DNA of 64,000 bases from Pseudomonas syringae (GTDB lineage: Bacteria; Pseudomonadota; Gammaproteobacteria; Pseudomonadales; Pseudomonadaceae): contig NZ_LGSI01000020.1 of NCBI RefSeq assembly GCF_001698815.1, positions 279,660-343,659 of the forward strand, read 5' to 3'. The notes under the pieces were generated by a model. That model did no database searches and was not told where the DNA came from. It was given only the letters and a program-made list of their open reading frames with translations. Shown piece after piece: positions 25,805 through 34,325 of the stretch (position 1 is its first letter; the number at the start of each line of letters is the position of its first letter). Position numbers and translations under genes: made by a program.

Positions 25805-26728
25805 TCAGTCCAGTAATTCCGGCGCAATTACCCAAATGCTGCAGGGGACTTTGTACAGCAGACTCTCTACGGTGCTGCCGACCAGACGGCCTGGCTTACG
25901 ATGCCCGACGCGACCCATGACCACGACGTCGATGTCGTGGGCCGATGCATAGGCGGACAAGACATTGGCTGGCGCACCCATGATCATATGGCGTTGTTCA
26001 GGCGGGATACTGTTACGGTCGGCCAGCTCATTGAAGGCTTCACCTTGCGCCTCGAACAAGGTCTTTGCGACCTTCGAGGAGAAGAACGCCGAACCATCGT
26101 CGAAGCCGAACTCTGCTGAGCTGATCGAAGACAAATCGTGTGCGTAAAGGACGTCGACGCGGGCGTCGCAGGCTGTCGCCAATTTCACAGCCTCGTGCAG
26201 GATGCGATCGTTGAAATCCTGGTACCGACCATCGCGGTGGAAGGGATCCACGGCCGCCAATATCCGGCGTGGCAAGGCATGCTTGGCATGACTCACGAAA
26301 TGCAGAGGCGTCGGGCATTCGCGCAGCAGGTGAATATCGAGCGGGGTAAAGATCATCCGCGACAGTCGCGACTGGTATTCCAGACCTTTGATTAGCGCGT
26401 CCATGGGCTGCTCCCTGAGGTGGATCAGAATCTCGTCCAATGGCTCGTCTACCCAGATGACTTCGGTAGTTATCGTCCCCCCCAATTCTCGGAGCGGCCT
26501 GGCTTGGTCCTCCAGCCAGCTACGGTGGCGCTCGACATAGCTTGCCTGTAGCGCCTCACGCACATCCTCGTTGACCAGGTTGGCCGTTACCAACCCTTCC
26601 AGGTAGTCGAACACAACGATATGCAGCGCAGCACCATGCGCTTTCGCCAGCGCGGCGGCTCTGTCGAATACCGGGTTACTTTCCATCTGCGACGAGGCTA
26701 TCAGCATGAAACGTGGTTGCTCGGACAT
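25805..26728 (-). CDS. universal stress protein, two Usp domains (copy 1)
   Basis: The product of 307 aa is about twice the usual Usp length and holds two Usp domains. The N-terminus RFMLIASSQMESNPVFDRAA matches the two related genes downstream. The C-terminal domain keeps the ATP-binding motif G-x2-G-x9-G-S/T in MGRVGHRKPGRLVGSTVE, so this copy should bind ATP. Such proteins act in cytoplasmic survival under low oxygen or energy starvation. AAAGGA precedes ATG 26728, and an FNR-type box lies 93 bp upstream. Confidence 0.9.
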   Translation of the reverse strand: MSEQPRFMLIASSQMESNPVFDRAAALAKAHGAALHIVVFDYLEGLVTANLVNEDVREALQASYVERHRSWLEDQARPLRELGGTITTEVIWVDEPLDEILIHLREQPMDALIKGLEYQSRLSRMIFTPLDIHLLRECPTPLHFVSHAKHALPRRILAAVDPFHRDGRYQDFNDRILHEAVKLATACDARVDVLYAHDLSSISSAEFGFDDGSAFFSSKVAKTLFEAQGEAFNELADRNSIPPEQRHMIMGAPANVLSAYASAHDIDVVVMGRVGHRKPGRLVGSTVESLLYKVPCSIWVIAPELLD

Positions 26729-26820
26729 GACAGTAATCCTTTTGGATTGAGCATGGCGTAGCCCGTGTATGTCTGGCTCGCCGTGGAACCTGGATCTTGC
26801 CGCTGTGCCGTGTAGAGAAC

Positions 26821-26834
26821 TTGATTTGCATCAG
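26821..26834. promoter_or_regulatory. FNR/ANR-type box before Usp copy 1
   Basis: TTGAT-TTGC-ATCAG matches the FNR consensus in 9 of 10 positions, the best of the four in this island. Its centre lies about 100 bp before the start codon of the Usp gene on the minus strand. Confidence 0.75.
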
Positions 26835-26985
26835 ACCGGGGCAATGACCGGCAGGTGTTCCGACGTGCGGTGGTGAGAGGGGCATTCAAAAGGGGGATTA
26901 CCTGACCATGATCAAGCTGGATTCGGTGGCCGTCCTTACCTTGGGCCTTGGCGCGGTGCACGATCTGTTCGCCCGGCAGCTGGAG

Positions 26986-27744
26986 TCAGCCAGGGCGCGC
27001 CCGTGCCGCACGGAGTTTGCGCGGCGGGCTGCAACCGGCGACCAGTGCCTTGAGGCGATCCTGGCTGACGATCTCGACGGCGCGCCCGGAAATCCGCACG
27101 ATGCTGTTGTCCCTCAGGTACGCGATGGCGCGACACACCGTTTCGAGGCGCAGGCCGAGATAGGCGGCAATGTCCTCCCGGGTCATGCGAAGAACAAAGG
27201 CGTGGGGCGAGTATCCACGGCGCTGCATGCGCGCGGACAAATTGAGCAGAAAAGCCCCCAGCCGTTCTTCCGCGTTGAGGTTGCCCATCCACATCAATAG
27301 TTCATGGTCCCGCACCACTTCCTGACTCATGGTCCGGTTCAGATTATGGTGCAGCGACGGCAGCTCCCGGGACAGGCGCTCAAGTTGCGTGAAATGGATA
27401 GGGCAGACTTCGCTGTCCTCCAGAGCCATCGCGTCACATGCGTACTGTTCGCTGCTGATCGCGTCAATTCCAAGCAGCTCGCCTGGCATCTGAAAACCTG
27501 TCAGCTGCTCGCGACCGTCCTCGGAAACAACTGTTGTTTTGAAGAAACCATGACGTACGGCATAGAGATACTGCAAGGGATCGCCGAGATGAAACAGGGC
27601 TGCACCCTTTTTCACCTTTACACGCTGTGGAATGATGTCAGCCAGGCGTCTTGCGTCGGCAGAATCGAGCCCGACCAACAGACAGAGTTCCCGAACCCGG
27701 CAGTTGACGCAGCTCTCGCTATGCAACGGTAGATAGTCAGGCAT
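26986..27744 (-). CDS. FNR/ANR-type oxygen-responsive regulator (paralogue)
   Basis: The product of 252 aa has a Crp-fold sensor and a helix-turn-helix. Four cysteines sit at 12, 15, 21 and 114; the spacing (x2, x5, then 93 residues between the last two) is identical to the [4Fe-4S] ligands Cys20, 23, 29 and 122 of E. coli FNR. An oxygen-labile cluster is therefore likely. In the recognition helix the FNR motif ExxSR reads ETVCR (201-205): Cys replaces the Ser that contacts DNA. The ATG at 27744 was chosen because the Cys-rich segment begins there; the longer frame to 27966 runs through the promoter. Divergent from Usp copy 2. Confidence 0.88.
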   Translation of the reverse strand: MPDYLPLHSESCVNCRVRELCLLVGLDSADARRLADIIPQRVKVKKGAALFHLGDPLQYLYAVRHGFFKTTVVSEDGREQLTGFQMPGELLGIDAISSEQYACDAMALEDSEVCPIHFTQLERLSRELPSLHHNLNRTMSQEVVRDHELLMWMGNLNAEERLGAFLLNLSARMQRRGYSPHAFVLRMTREDIAAYLGLRLETVCRAIAYLRDNSIVRISGRAVEIVSQDRLKALVAGCSPPRKLRAARARPG

Positions 27745-27894
27745 GACGGGAGTCTTCCGACAGTTTCGTGTACTACCATCGAAGACCATACTCGTCCAGA
27801 CAACGACTTCAATCATTGCCAGATGGGCGGGCAATCCCCATCCGCCGTAATCCGCGTGGATGAACACGGCAGTGGTGATCGGCATATTGGTTTT

Positions 27895-27908
27895 CTGATC
27901 TAAATCAG
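27895..27908. promoter_or_regulatory. FNR/ANR-type box between the regulator and Usp copy 2
   Basis: CTGAT-CTAA-ATCAG is a symmetric FNR-like site in the 278-bp gap between the divergent regulator and Usp genes, about 150 bp and 120 bp from the two start codons. It suggests autoregulation of the FNR paralogue, or control by the housekeeping ANR. Confidence 0.68.
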
Positions 27909-28022
27909 AACCCGCCGCCGAGATCTCTTCACACTGAAGTGGGCTCATGACGTCTGTGCGGCACAAAGCGCATGGCGGCAGCTTCTCTAGGTAGCCCCTT
28001 TAAGGCGTTAAGCGAGGTTGCC

Positions 28023-29018
28023 ATGAACCAGTCGCCAGGCTTTTTGTTGATCGCCTCATCAAAGATGCAGCGTACGCCTGCCTTTGAGCGCGCCGTGGCT
28101 CTGGCTCGGGCGTGCGGGGAACACTTGCGGATCGTCGCGCTGGACTACAGCAGGGCCTTGGATGTCATGGGTGTTTTCGACCACTCGACATTCACCGTCC
28201 TACGTCAAAGCTATTTGCAGACTCACCGCCTGTGGCTGGAAGATCAGGCTGCACAGGAGCGCGCGCGTGGCCTTGAGTGCTCGGTCGAGGTGCTGTGGAC
28301 GAATCGCTGTTTCGACGCGATTAGCGCCTACATCAAGACGACCCAGCCCAGGATGTTGATCAAGGATGTGCGTCATGAGCCGCTCTTCGCCCGGATCTTT
28401 TCCACGCCCCTTGACTGGCACCTGTTGCGCGACTGTGTCTGTCCGGTTCAATTCGTGACTGATGCGCGGCACCCTCTGCCTGGCAAGTTGCTGGCGGCAG
28501 TCAACCTTGATCGATACGAAGAAACTGAATTGAAGCTCAATGACACCTTGGTCAGGACGGCTTCCAGCCTGGCCGGGCAATGCCGCGGAAGCGTTCATGT
28601 GTTGTACAGCGATGACTGGTCGGCGTTCTACGCCGCTAATGTCACCCTGCTGGGTGCCTTGCCGATCGAGACCGGCTTTCATGAGGCCCTGAGCGAGGCG
28701 CACGCAGAGGCATTCGCGTCTCTGTGCGAGCGCCACGGAATTCCGAGCGAATGTCGACATTTCCTGACCGGGACGCCGCAACCGACGATCAGTGCTTTCG
28801 CCCGCGAGAGTGACATAGACCTCCTGATCATGGGGATTTTGCCGCAGCGCGGCCTGGGAAGAATCATGGGAAACACCGCCGAATCGCTGTTGCTCCACGC
28901 GCCTTGCAGCGTACTGATCATCAAGCCCGGCGAAGATGCAAGCGACGTGAGCAGCCTGTTCTCTGTAAAGAAATCAACTGCAGTGCCGCGCGCATTTCTA
29001 ACCCCGCGCGACCTTTAG
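28023..29018 (+). CDS. universal stress protein, two Usp domains (copy 2)
   Basis: The product of 331 aa is a double-Usp protein beginning MNQSPGFLLIASSKMQRTP. The C-terminal nucleotide motif is degenerate (MGILPQRGLGRIMGNTAE): the second Gly of G-x2-G is missing. ATP binding may therefore be weak or lost compared with copy 1. A tail of about 25 residues (SSLFSVKKSTAVPRAFLTPR) is extra. GAGG precedes ATG 28023; an in-frame ATG at 27972 was not used. Followed by copy 3 after 19 bp. Confidence 0.88.
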   Translation: MNQSPGFLLIASSKMQRTPAFERAVALARACGEHLRIVALDYSRALDVMGVFDHSTFTVLRQSYLQTHRLWLEDQAAQERARGLECSVEVLWTNRCFDAISAYIKTTQPRMLIKDVRHEPLFARIFSTPLDWHLLRDCVCPVQFVTDARHPLPGKLLAAVNLDRYEETELKLNDTLVRTASSLAGQCRGSVHVLYSDDWSAFYAANVTLLGALPIETGFHEALSEAHAEAFASLCERHGIPSECRHFLTGTPQPTISAFARESDIDLLIMGILPQRGLGRIMGNTAESLLLHAPCSVLIIKPGEDASDVSSLFSVKKSTAVPRAFLTPRDL

Positions 29019-29037
29019 CCCTGAAAGGAGGTGTGAC

Positions 29038-29955
29038 ATGTCCCAAGCTGAACGTTTGATGCTGATTGCGTCGCCACTGATGCAAAGAACCCCGGCGTTC
29101 GACCGCGCCCTGGCCCTGGCCAAAGCGCAGGATGTCGCGTTACACATCGTTGCATTCGACTATGTGGAAGCCCTGGCCACGGCCGGGCTTGTGAATGAGC
29201 AGGCCCTGCGGGAAATGAAGGAAGGGTATCTGGATCGCCATCGCGACTGGCTGGAACAGCAGGTTGTTCCCATGCGTCGCTCCGGCGTCCATGTCACCCA
29301 CGAAGTGAGCTGGGTGACGCGTCCTCTGGACGAAATAATGGCGCACATTCATGAGATGAAGCCTTCAATGGTCATTAAAGACCTGGAGCATCAATCGTGG
29401 CTGTCCCGCGTCATGTTCACTTCGCTCGATGAACGTCTGCTCCGCGAATGCCCGGTGCCCCTGCACCTAGTCGCCCATGTGACCCATGCAATTCCGCGCA
29501 AGGTCCTGGCGGCTGTCGACCCTTTCCGCCTGGAGGAACAACACGACGGCCTGAATGAAAGGATTATCACCACAGCCGAAAAACTGGCAGCGCAGTGCAA
29601 TGCGGACCTGCACCTGTTGTACGCCTACGATTTGTCCTCCGTCTTTGGCTGGGATAGCGACATGGCCTTTTCCTCCGAAGCCCAAGAGCAGATCTACGCT
29701 TCGGACAAGGAGGCTTTCGACAGCCTGGCTGCCCGTTTTGGCGTACCTCCGGACCGCAAGCACCTGGTGATGGGAAATCCGGCGAAGGTTATTGAAACCT
29801 ACACCCGGACGTACGGCTTCGACGTGGTCGTAATGGGTACTGTGCATCGCAGCGCACTGAATAAATGGTTGGGCAGCACCACTGAGCAAGTAGCACACAA
29901 TATCGAAACCAGCCTGCTGACGATCAGTCCCCACAAGGGCGCCCGGGGGGTGTGA
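29038..29955 (+). CDS. universal stress protein, two Usp domains (copy 3)
   Basis: The product of 305 aa is closer to copy 1 than to copy 2 (LMLIASPLMQRTPAFDRALA, then LHIVAFDYVEALATAGLVNE). Its C-terminal loop reads MGTVHRSALNKWLGSTTE, again lacking the canonical Gly spacing. A very strong ribosome-binding site, AAGGAGGTG, precedes ATG 29038. It is co-transcribed with copy 2. Confidence 0.9.
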   Translation: MSQAERLMLIASPLMQRTPAFDRALALAKAQDVALHIVAFDYVEALATAGLVNEQALREMKEGYLDRHRDWLEQQVVPMRRSGVHVTHEVSWVTRPLDEIMAHIHEMKPSMVIKDLEHQSWLSRVMFTSLDERLLRECPVPLHLVAHVTHAIPRKVLAAVDPFRLEEQHDGLNERIITTAEKLAAQCNADLHLLYAYDLSSVFGWDSDMAFSSEAQEQIYASDKEAFDSLAARFGVPPDRKHLVMGNPAKVIETYTRTYGFDVVVMGTVHRSALNKWLGSTTEQVAHNIETSLLTISPHKGARGV

Positions 29956-30121
29956 TGCTTGACCAGTGTCGAGCGCTGTTGGTTGCCGATGACATCGGGA
30001 ACAAGGTATGGCGTATAGCGGGCACGAAACCTGGTCATTAATGATGAGGATTTGATAGCCGATTGACGGCCAGAGCAAGGATGTGTTTCTGACGCTGGCG
30101 GGCTGCGGCATAGTGATAGGT

Positions 30122-30135
30122 ACTCAATATTGAGT
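30122..30135. promoter_or_regulatory. 14-bp perfect palindrome before the alcohol dehydrogenase
   Basis: ACTCAATATTGAGT reads identically on both strands and lies 22 bp ahead of the start codon. It does not match the FNR consensus. It may be an operator for an unknown dimeric regulator. Confidence 0.35.
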
Positions 30136-30157
30136 CCCGCTGCGTCGGAGCCAAAAG

Positions 30158-31282
30158 ATGCGAATCAGAGCTGCTGTTCTCAGACACATGAACGTTGAGC
30201 CGCCTTATGCCCAGAGCAAGCCGATTGTGATCGAGACAATCGACCTGGCACCGCCGGGACCCGGCGAGGTGTTGGTGCGTATCCGAGCCGTAGGCCTTTG
30301 CCATTCGGACCTTTCGGTGATCAACGGTGACCGCCCGCGGCCGATGCCCATGGCGCTCGGCCACGAGGCAGCAGGGGTGGTTGAAGAGTTGGGCGAGGGC
30401 GTCCATGACCTCGAACCGGGCGATCACGTTGTCATGGTGTTCATGCCCAGTTGTGGGCATTGCCTGCCGTGCGCTGAAGGTCGTCCGGCACTGTGCGAGC
30501 CGGGTGCGAAAGCGAACGCCGCAGGTACCCTGATAAACGGCTCAGTGCGTTTGAGCAGTCCTGCCGGCCACGTCCATCACCATCTGGGTGTCTCGGCTTT
30601 TGCTGAGTACGCCGTGGTGTCGCGTAACTCCTTGGTCAAGATCGACAGAGATCTGCCTTTTGTTGAAGCAGCGCTTTTTGGTTGCGCGGTGCTGACGGGC
30701 GTCGGCGCCGTGGTTAATACTGCGCAGTTGCGGGTCGGCTCGACCGCCGTGGTGATCGGTTTGGGCGGCGTCGGATTGGCGTCGGTGCTGGGTGCAAGGG
30801 CAGCAGGAGCGAGCAAAATCATTGCCGTAGATCTGTCGCCAGAGAAGCTCGCACTGGCCAAGGACGTCGGTGCAACCGCAGTTGTCAACGGGGGCGATCC
30901 GGACGCCGTTGAGCAGGTGTTGCAACTCACCGGCGGTGGTGCCGACTATGTGTTCGAAATGGCCGGCTCGATCCGGGCATTGGATAACGCCATGAAGATG
31001 ACCAAACGCGGCGGGATGACTGTAACCGCCGGCCTTCCGCCACCCGGCTCGGCGCTATCGGTCAATGTTGTGCAGTTGGTAGCCGAGGAGCGTACGCTCA
31101 AGGGCAGTTATATCGGTACCTGTGTGCCACTCCGTGATATCCCGCGGTTCATCGAACTCTATCGAGATGGTCGCTTACCCGTAGATCGACTGTTGAGCGG
31201 CCGACTGAAACTGGACGACATCAACGAAGGTTTTGACCGCTTGCACGAAGGCAGCGCGGTCCGTCAGGTCATCGAGTTTTGA
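30158..31282 (+). CDS. zinc-dependent alcohol dehydrogenase (MDR family)
   Basis: The product of 374 aa has the catalytic zinc set Cys48 (GLCHSD), His69 and Glu70 (GHE) and the structural zinc cysteines 99, 102, 105 and 113 (PSCGHCLPCAEGRPALC). The NAD motif GLGGVGLAS follows. The length and the VHHHLG segment fit the class III/aryl-alcohol-type branch. It would oxidise an alcohol or, under low oxygen, reduce an aldehyde to recycle NAD. GGAG precedes ATG 30158. It closes the stress island; convergent with the MFS gene. Confidence 0.88.
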   Translation: MRIRAAVLRHMNVEPPYAQSKPIVIETIDLAPPGPGEVLVRIRAVGLCHSDLSVINGDRPRPMPMALGHEAAGVVEELGEGVHDLEPGDHVVMVFMPSCGHCLPCAEGRPALCEPGAKANAAGTLINGSVRLSSPAGHVHHHLGVSAFAEYAVVSRNSLVKIDRDLPFVEAALFGCAVLTGVGAVVNTAQLRVGSTAVVIGLGGVGLASVLGARAAGASKIIAVDLSPEKLALAKDVGATAVVNGGDPDAVEQVLQLTGGGADYVFEMAGSIRALDNAMKMTKRGGMTVTAGLPPPGSALSVNVVQLVAEERTLKGSYIGTCVPLRDIPRFIELYRDGRLPVDRLLSGRLKLDDINEGFDRLHEGSAVRQVIEF

Positions 31283-31314
31283 GGAGCAGCATCATGGCTG
31301 ATTCATACGTTAAA

Positions 31315-32511
31315 TCAGTGGCCCATCGCGCTGACTGGCGCAGTGGATAACGGTTGGTCTCTATCCAGACGACCGCTGAGTACGGTCAGCGCGTAGGCCA
31401 CCAACACCACCAGCCCGCCAATCCAGGCGGTGTGGATCAGCCCCATGTGGGCGACGATCCAACCACCGCCCCAGGCGCCCCCGGCAATACCGAGGTTGAA
31501 GGCCGCGATGTTCAAGCCGGATGCCACATCGATTGCCTTGGGCGTGTGAACTTCGGCCTGACGCACGACATAAACCTGCAAGCCAGGAACGTTGCCGAAC
31601 GCCACAGCACCCCAAAGCAGAACGGTGACGACTGCCAGCCATGGAATACCGGCGGTAAACGTCAGCAAAATCAGCACGGCGGCCAGCGCCAGGAAGATGA
31701 TTTTCAACGCGCCGACGGGGCCTTTGCTGTCAGCGAGCTTGCCGCCCCAGATATTGCCGATCGCGACAGAGATGCCGTAAACCAGAAGCACCAGGCTGAC
31801 TGTCGAAGCGCTGAAGCCTGATACTTCCTGAAGGATAGGGGCCAGGTAGGTGAAGGCGATGAAAGATCCGCCGTAACCAATCGCAGTCATTGCATAAACC
31901 AGCAACAGACGAGGCTGCTTCAATACCTGCAGTTGTTGCAGCACCGAGGCGGGTTTGCTGTGCTGAATGTTTTTCGGAACGAAAATCAGACTGCCGATGA
32001 ACGCAATGACACCCAGGGCCGATACCGCGAGGAAGGTTTCGCGCCAGCCGAAGTGCTGACCGATGAACGTGCCTAACGGCACGCCAGTCACCAGAGCAAC
32101 AGTGAGGCCGGTAAACATGATGGCGATAGCACTGGCAGCTTTTTCCTTGCTCACCAGGCTGGTGGCGATGGTCGAGCCAATCGAGAAGAACACACCGTGC
32201 GCCAGGCCGGTGACGATTCGGGCGATGATCAAGGAGTCATAGCCCGGCGCTTTCCACGCGAGCAGGTTGCCCAGTGTGAACAGCACCATCAGTGTCAGCA
32301 GAAGAAGCTTGCGCGGCACCTTGCCCGTCAGAGCCGTCAGCAGAGGCGCGCCGATAGCAACGCCCAGCGCGTAAAGACTGACCAGCAAGCCGGCAGAAGG
32401 AAGATCAACGCCCAGATCTGAAGCGATGGTGGGCAGTAGCCCGACAATGACAAATTCGGTGGTGCCTATGGCAAAGGCACTCAACGTTAACGCTAGTAAG
32501 GCAATTGGCAT
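31315..32511 (-). CDS. MFS transporter, DHA1 (sugar/drug efflux, AraJ/YdhP-like)
   Basis: The product of 398 aa has twelve hydrophobic segments and begins MPIALLALTLSAFAIGTTEF, followed by the ATGTTEF-type motif and VGLLPTIASDLGV of the AraJ/YdhP subfamily. It should export small molecules by proton antiport at the inner membrane. The ATG at 32511 (GGAG upstream) was chosen over an upstream in-frame start that adds 15 polar residues. The substrate is unknown. It is the last intact gene before a zone of fragments. Confidence 0.87.
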   Translation of the reverse strand: MPIALLALTLSAFAIGTTEFVIVGLLPTIASDLGVDLPSAGLLVSLYALGVAIGAPLLTALTGKVPRKLLLLTLMVLFTLGNLLAWKAPGYDSLIIARIVTGLAHGVFFSIGSTIATSLVSKEKAASAIAIMFTGLTVALVTGVPLGTFIGQHFGWRETFLAVSALGVIAFIGSLIFVPKNIQHSKPASVLQQLQVLKQPRLLLVYAMTAIGYGGSFIAFTYLAPILQEVSGFSASTVSLVLLVYGISVAIGNIWGGKLADSKGPVGALKIIFLALAAVLILLTFTAGIPWLAVVTVLLWGAVAFGNVPGLQVYVVRQAEVHTPKAIDVASGLNIAAFNLGIAGGAWGGGWIVAHMGLIHTAWIGGLVVLVAYALTVLSGRLDRDQPLSTAPVSAMGH

Positions 32512-32731
32512 GACTGTCGCTCCAGTGTGGTTTGTGGAGCGCATTGTGCGAGACATATTCGTGCTTAAAAATGCCAGTTAAGGACAAACATATTTGTTTT
32601 TAGGTCACGAATCCTTGGCAGAGAATCACCTTGGATCTTCACCTTTCAGGCAATAGCCGCCGGATTATTGAATCGATTGAATGCGTACAATCTCGGCACC
32701 CGAAGAGTGCGGCAGTAGGCGGCGGATACGC

Positions 32732-33002
32732 TCAAGGTATGGGGATGAGTGAGTAACACCCTTTAGGCGTGTAGTCAGCTGTGCAGTCTTTCCAGGCTAC
32801 GATTTCCTGGCGCTTATTGCCCAGGCCCTCAATGCCAATAGTGATAACGTCGCCGGGTTCGAGTTGATAAAACTGCGACACATAACTGACGATCTGCCGC
32901 ACATCACAGATGAGGTTGCTGGTATTGCCGTTCTGAAAGCGGTGACCCTTCACCTCCAGCCAGATTGCGAGTTTACCGATGTCCGGGATCTCATCAGGTG
33001 TT
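32732..33002 (-). pseudogene. C-terminal fragment of a fumarylacetoacetate-hydrolase-family gene
   Basis: The frame gives PDEIPDIGKLAIWLEVKGHR, then QNGNTSNLICDVRQIVSYVS, QFYQLEPGDVITIG and a GIEGLGNKRQEIV tail. This is the C-terminal third of FAH-family enzymes, with the NG-x-x-x-Q-x-G-N-T and LEPGDVI motifs. Upstream the frame closes with TAG, and the N-terminal two thirds, with the metal ligands, are missing. It is a gene stub. About 170 bp between it and the next gene hold nothing recognisable. Confidence 0.6.
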
Positions 33003-33181
33003 ACAGCCTAACAACCCATACCCGCTGACCTCCATGCAGCTGTCCATCCACCAACGGAGGATAGCCAACGAAACCACCTGGCAGTGGCGACGAAGGCTAC
33101 TACAATCATCCAAAATGCGGTCACTACGACAGTGTCTGCGGAAAAAACACGCCCTCATATTTAATATCTGAGTGGGTAGCT

Positions 33182-33787
33182 ATGACTATAAAATGGAAGA
33201 AGATCGCTACAGTCAGCTCTATTTTTGCGGCGTGGTTTGGCTTGTTGCTGGGTGGCTGGAGTGCTTATCTGGGTCAGCAGGACACCAAATTCAACCATGC
33301 AACGAAGGTTAAGGAGCAAAAAACAGCTAGTTATTTATCTGCGATCGAAATCTTGAAGCTTCAAAAAAAGCCTAAAGAGTTAGATACTCTAAGAAATGAC
33401 TATCTAAATGATGAGGCGGCATGGAGAGCGGAGGACGATATTTCGGTAATAATTCAACCTATGCTAGATAATAAGTTAAATGATATTCCTCCTGCGGATA
33501 TGGAACGAATCAAGCGTTTATTGAACAGGCAGGTGAATAATGATCAGTTTCATCCGAGCGCGATTCTATTAGGTGGGGCTTATTTCGCAATTAACGAAAA
33601 TGTAAAAGCTAAGGAGTATCTTGAATATGCCAAAAGGACTGGGTACGACCCGCCCGCGAACGCATTCTTGTCAGTTGTGTATGCCAGGCTTGTAGACACT
33701 TCTGTGGATTCAGCGTATGCGTCCGGCGAACCCACCTTCCTGACCCCGACGCCAAAGGCCATGGTGTCCACCTCAATTTTGATCTGA
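33182..33787 (+). CDS. low-GC orphan protein with N-terminal membrane anchor, possibly truncated
   Basis: The product of 201 aa has a basic N-terminus and one membrane segment (residues about 8-30, IATVSSIFAAWFGLLLGGWS). A helical region with Lys/Glu-rich stretches and a TPR-like segment follows (SAILLGGAYFAINENVKAKE, EYAKRTGYDPPANA). The base composition is clearly lower in GC than its neighbours, suggesting acquired DNA. The last about 30 codons run into sequence that looks like the left flank of an IS3-type element, so the native C-terminus has probably been replaced. Function not recognised. Confidence 0.5.
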   Translation: MTIKWKKIATVSSIFAAWFGLLLGGWSAYLGQQDTKFNHATKVKEQKTASYLSAIEILKLQKKPKELDTLRNDYLNDEAAWRAEDDISVIIQPMLDNKLNDIPPADMERIKRLLNRQVNNDQFHPSAILLGGAYFAINENVKAKEYLEYAKRTGYDPPANAFLSVVYARLVDTSVDSAYASGEPTFLTPTPKAMVSTSILI

Positions 33788-33822
33788 CCCCGAAATGTTG
33801 GACATCAACATTGAGGGGTGCC

Positions 33823-34205
33823 ATGAAAAAGTACACAGAGCAGGCGAAACTGTCGGTTGTTGAAGATTACTGCTCGGGGAGCGCAGGTCACAGAGAGGTC
33901 GCGCATCGTCACGGGGTCAATGCTTCATCCCTTCGAAAGTGGATCAAGGAATATCAGGCGCTTGGTGCCGCAGGCCTCAAAAGCAAGAGAAAGAAGAACT
34001 ACAGCGCTGAGTTCAAGCTGAAAGTGTTGCAGCGCATGCGAGAGGAAGAGCTATCCTATCGCCAAGTCGCTGCCCTGTTTGATATCCGGAAATCCGACAT
34101 CATTGGCGAGTGGGGAGCGCAGGTCTGATGAAAGCGGATTGGAGGCCTTGTCCCGGCAACCAGGACGCGGATTTCACGGGAAGATGACAAAACCCACCCC
34201 GTCCA
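33823..34205 (+). pseudogene. frameshifted orfA of an IS3-family (IS150-like) element
   Basis: The first frame begins MKKYTEQAKLSVVEDYCSGS, with a helix-turn-helix (HREVAHRHGVNASSLRKWI) and FDIRKSDIIGEW, the usual OrfA N-terminal half. At 34112-34115 a run of four G appears to carry one extra base. After it the frame stops at V-TGA, whereas the next frame continues with GERRSDESGLEALSRQPGRG as expected. The remaining OrfA tail and all of OrfB are missing. Dead IS fragment that also seems to have cut the preceding gene. Confidence 0.7.
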
Positions 34206-34325
34206 TTATTCATCCAGCTCATCATTCAGTTTCTGCCCGTGCGACCGATAAAGATGCATTATAGGTGCTATTTAAAGGGCAAGCCGCCCTGAAAAAATCC
34301 CTTCATTGACCGTGGGAAGAACCGA

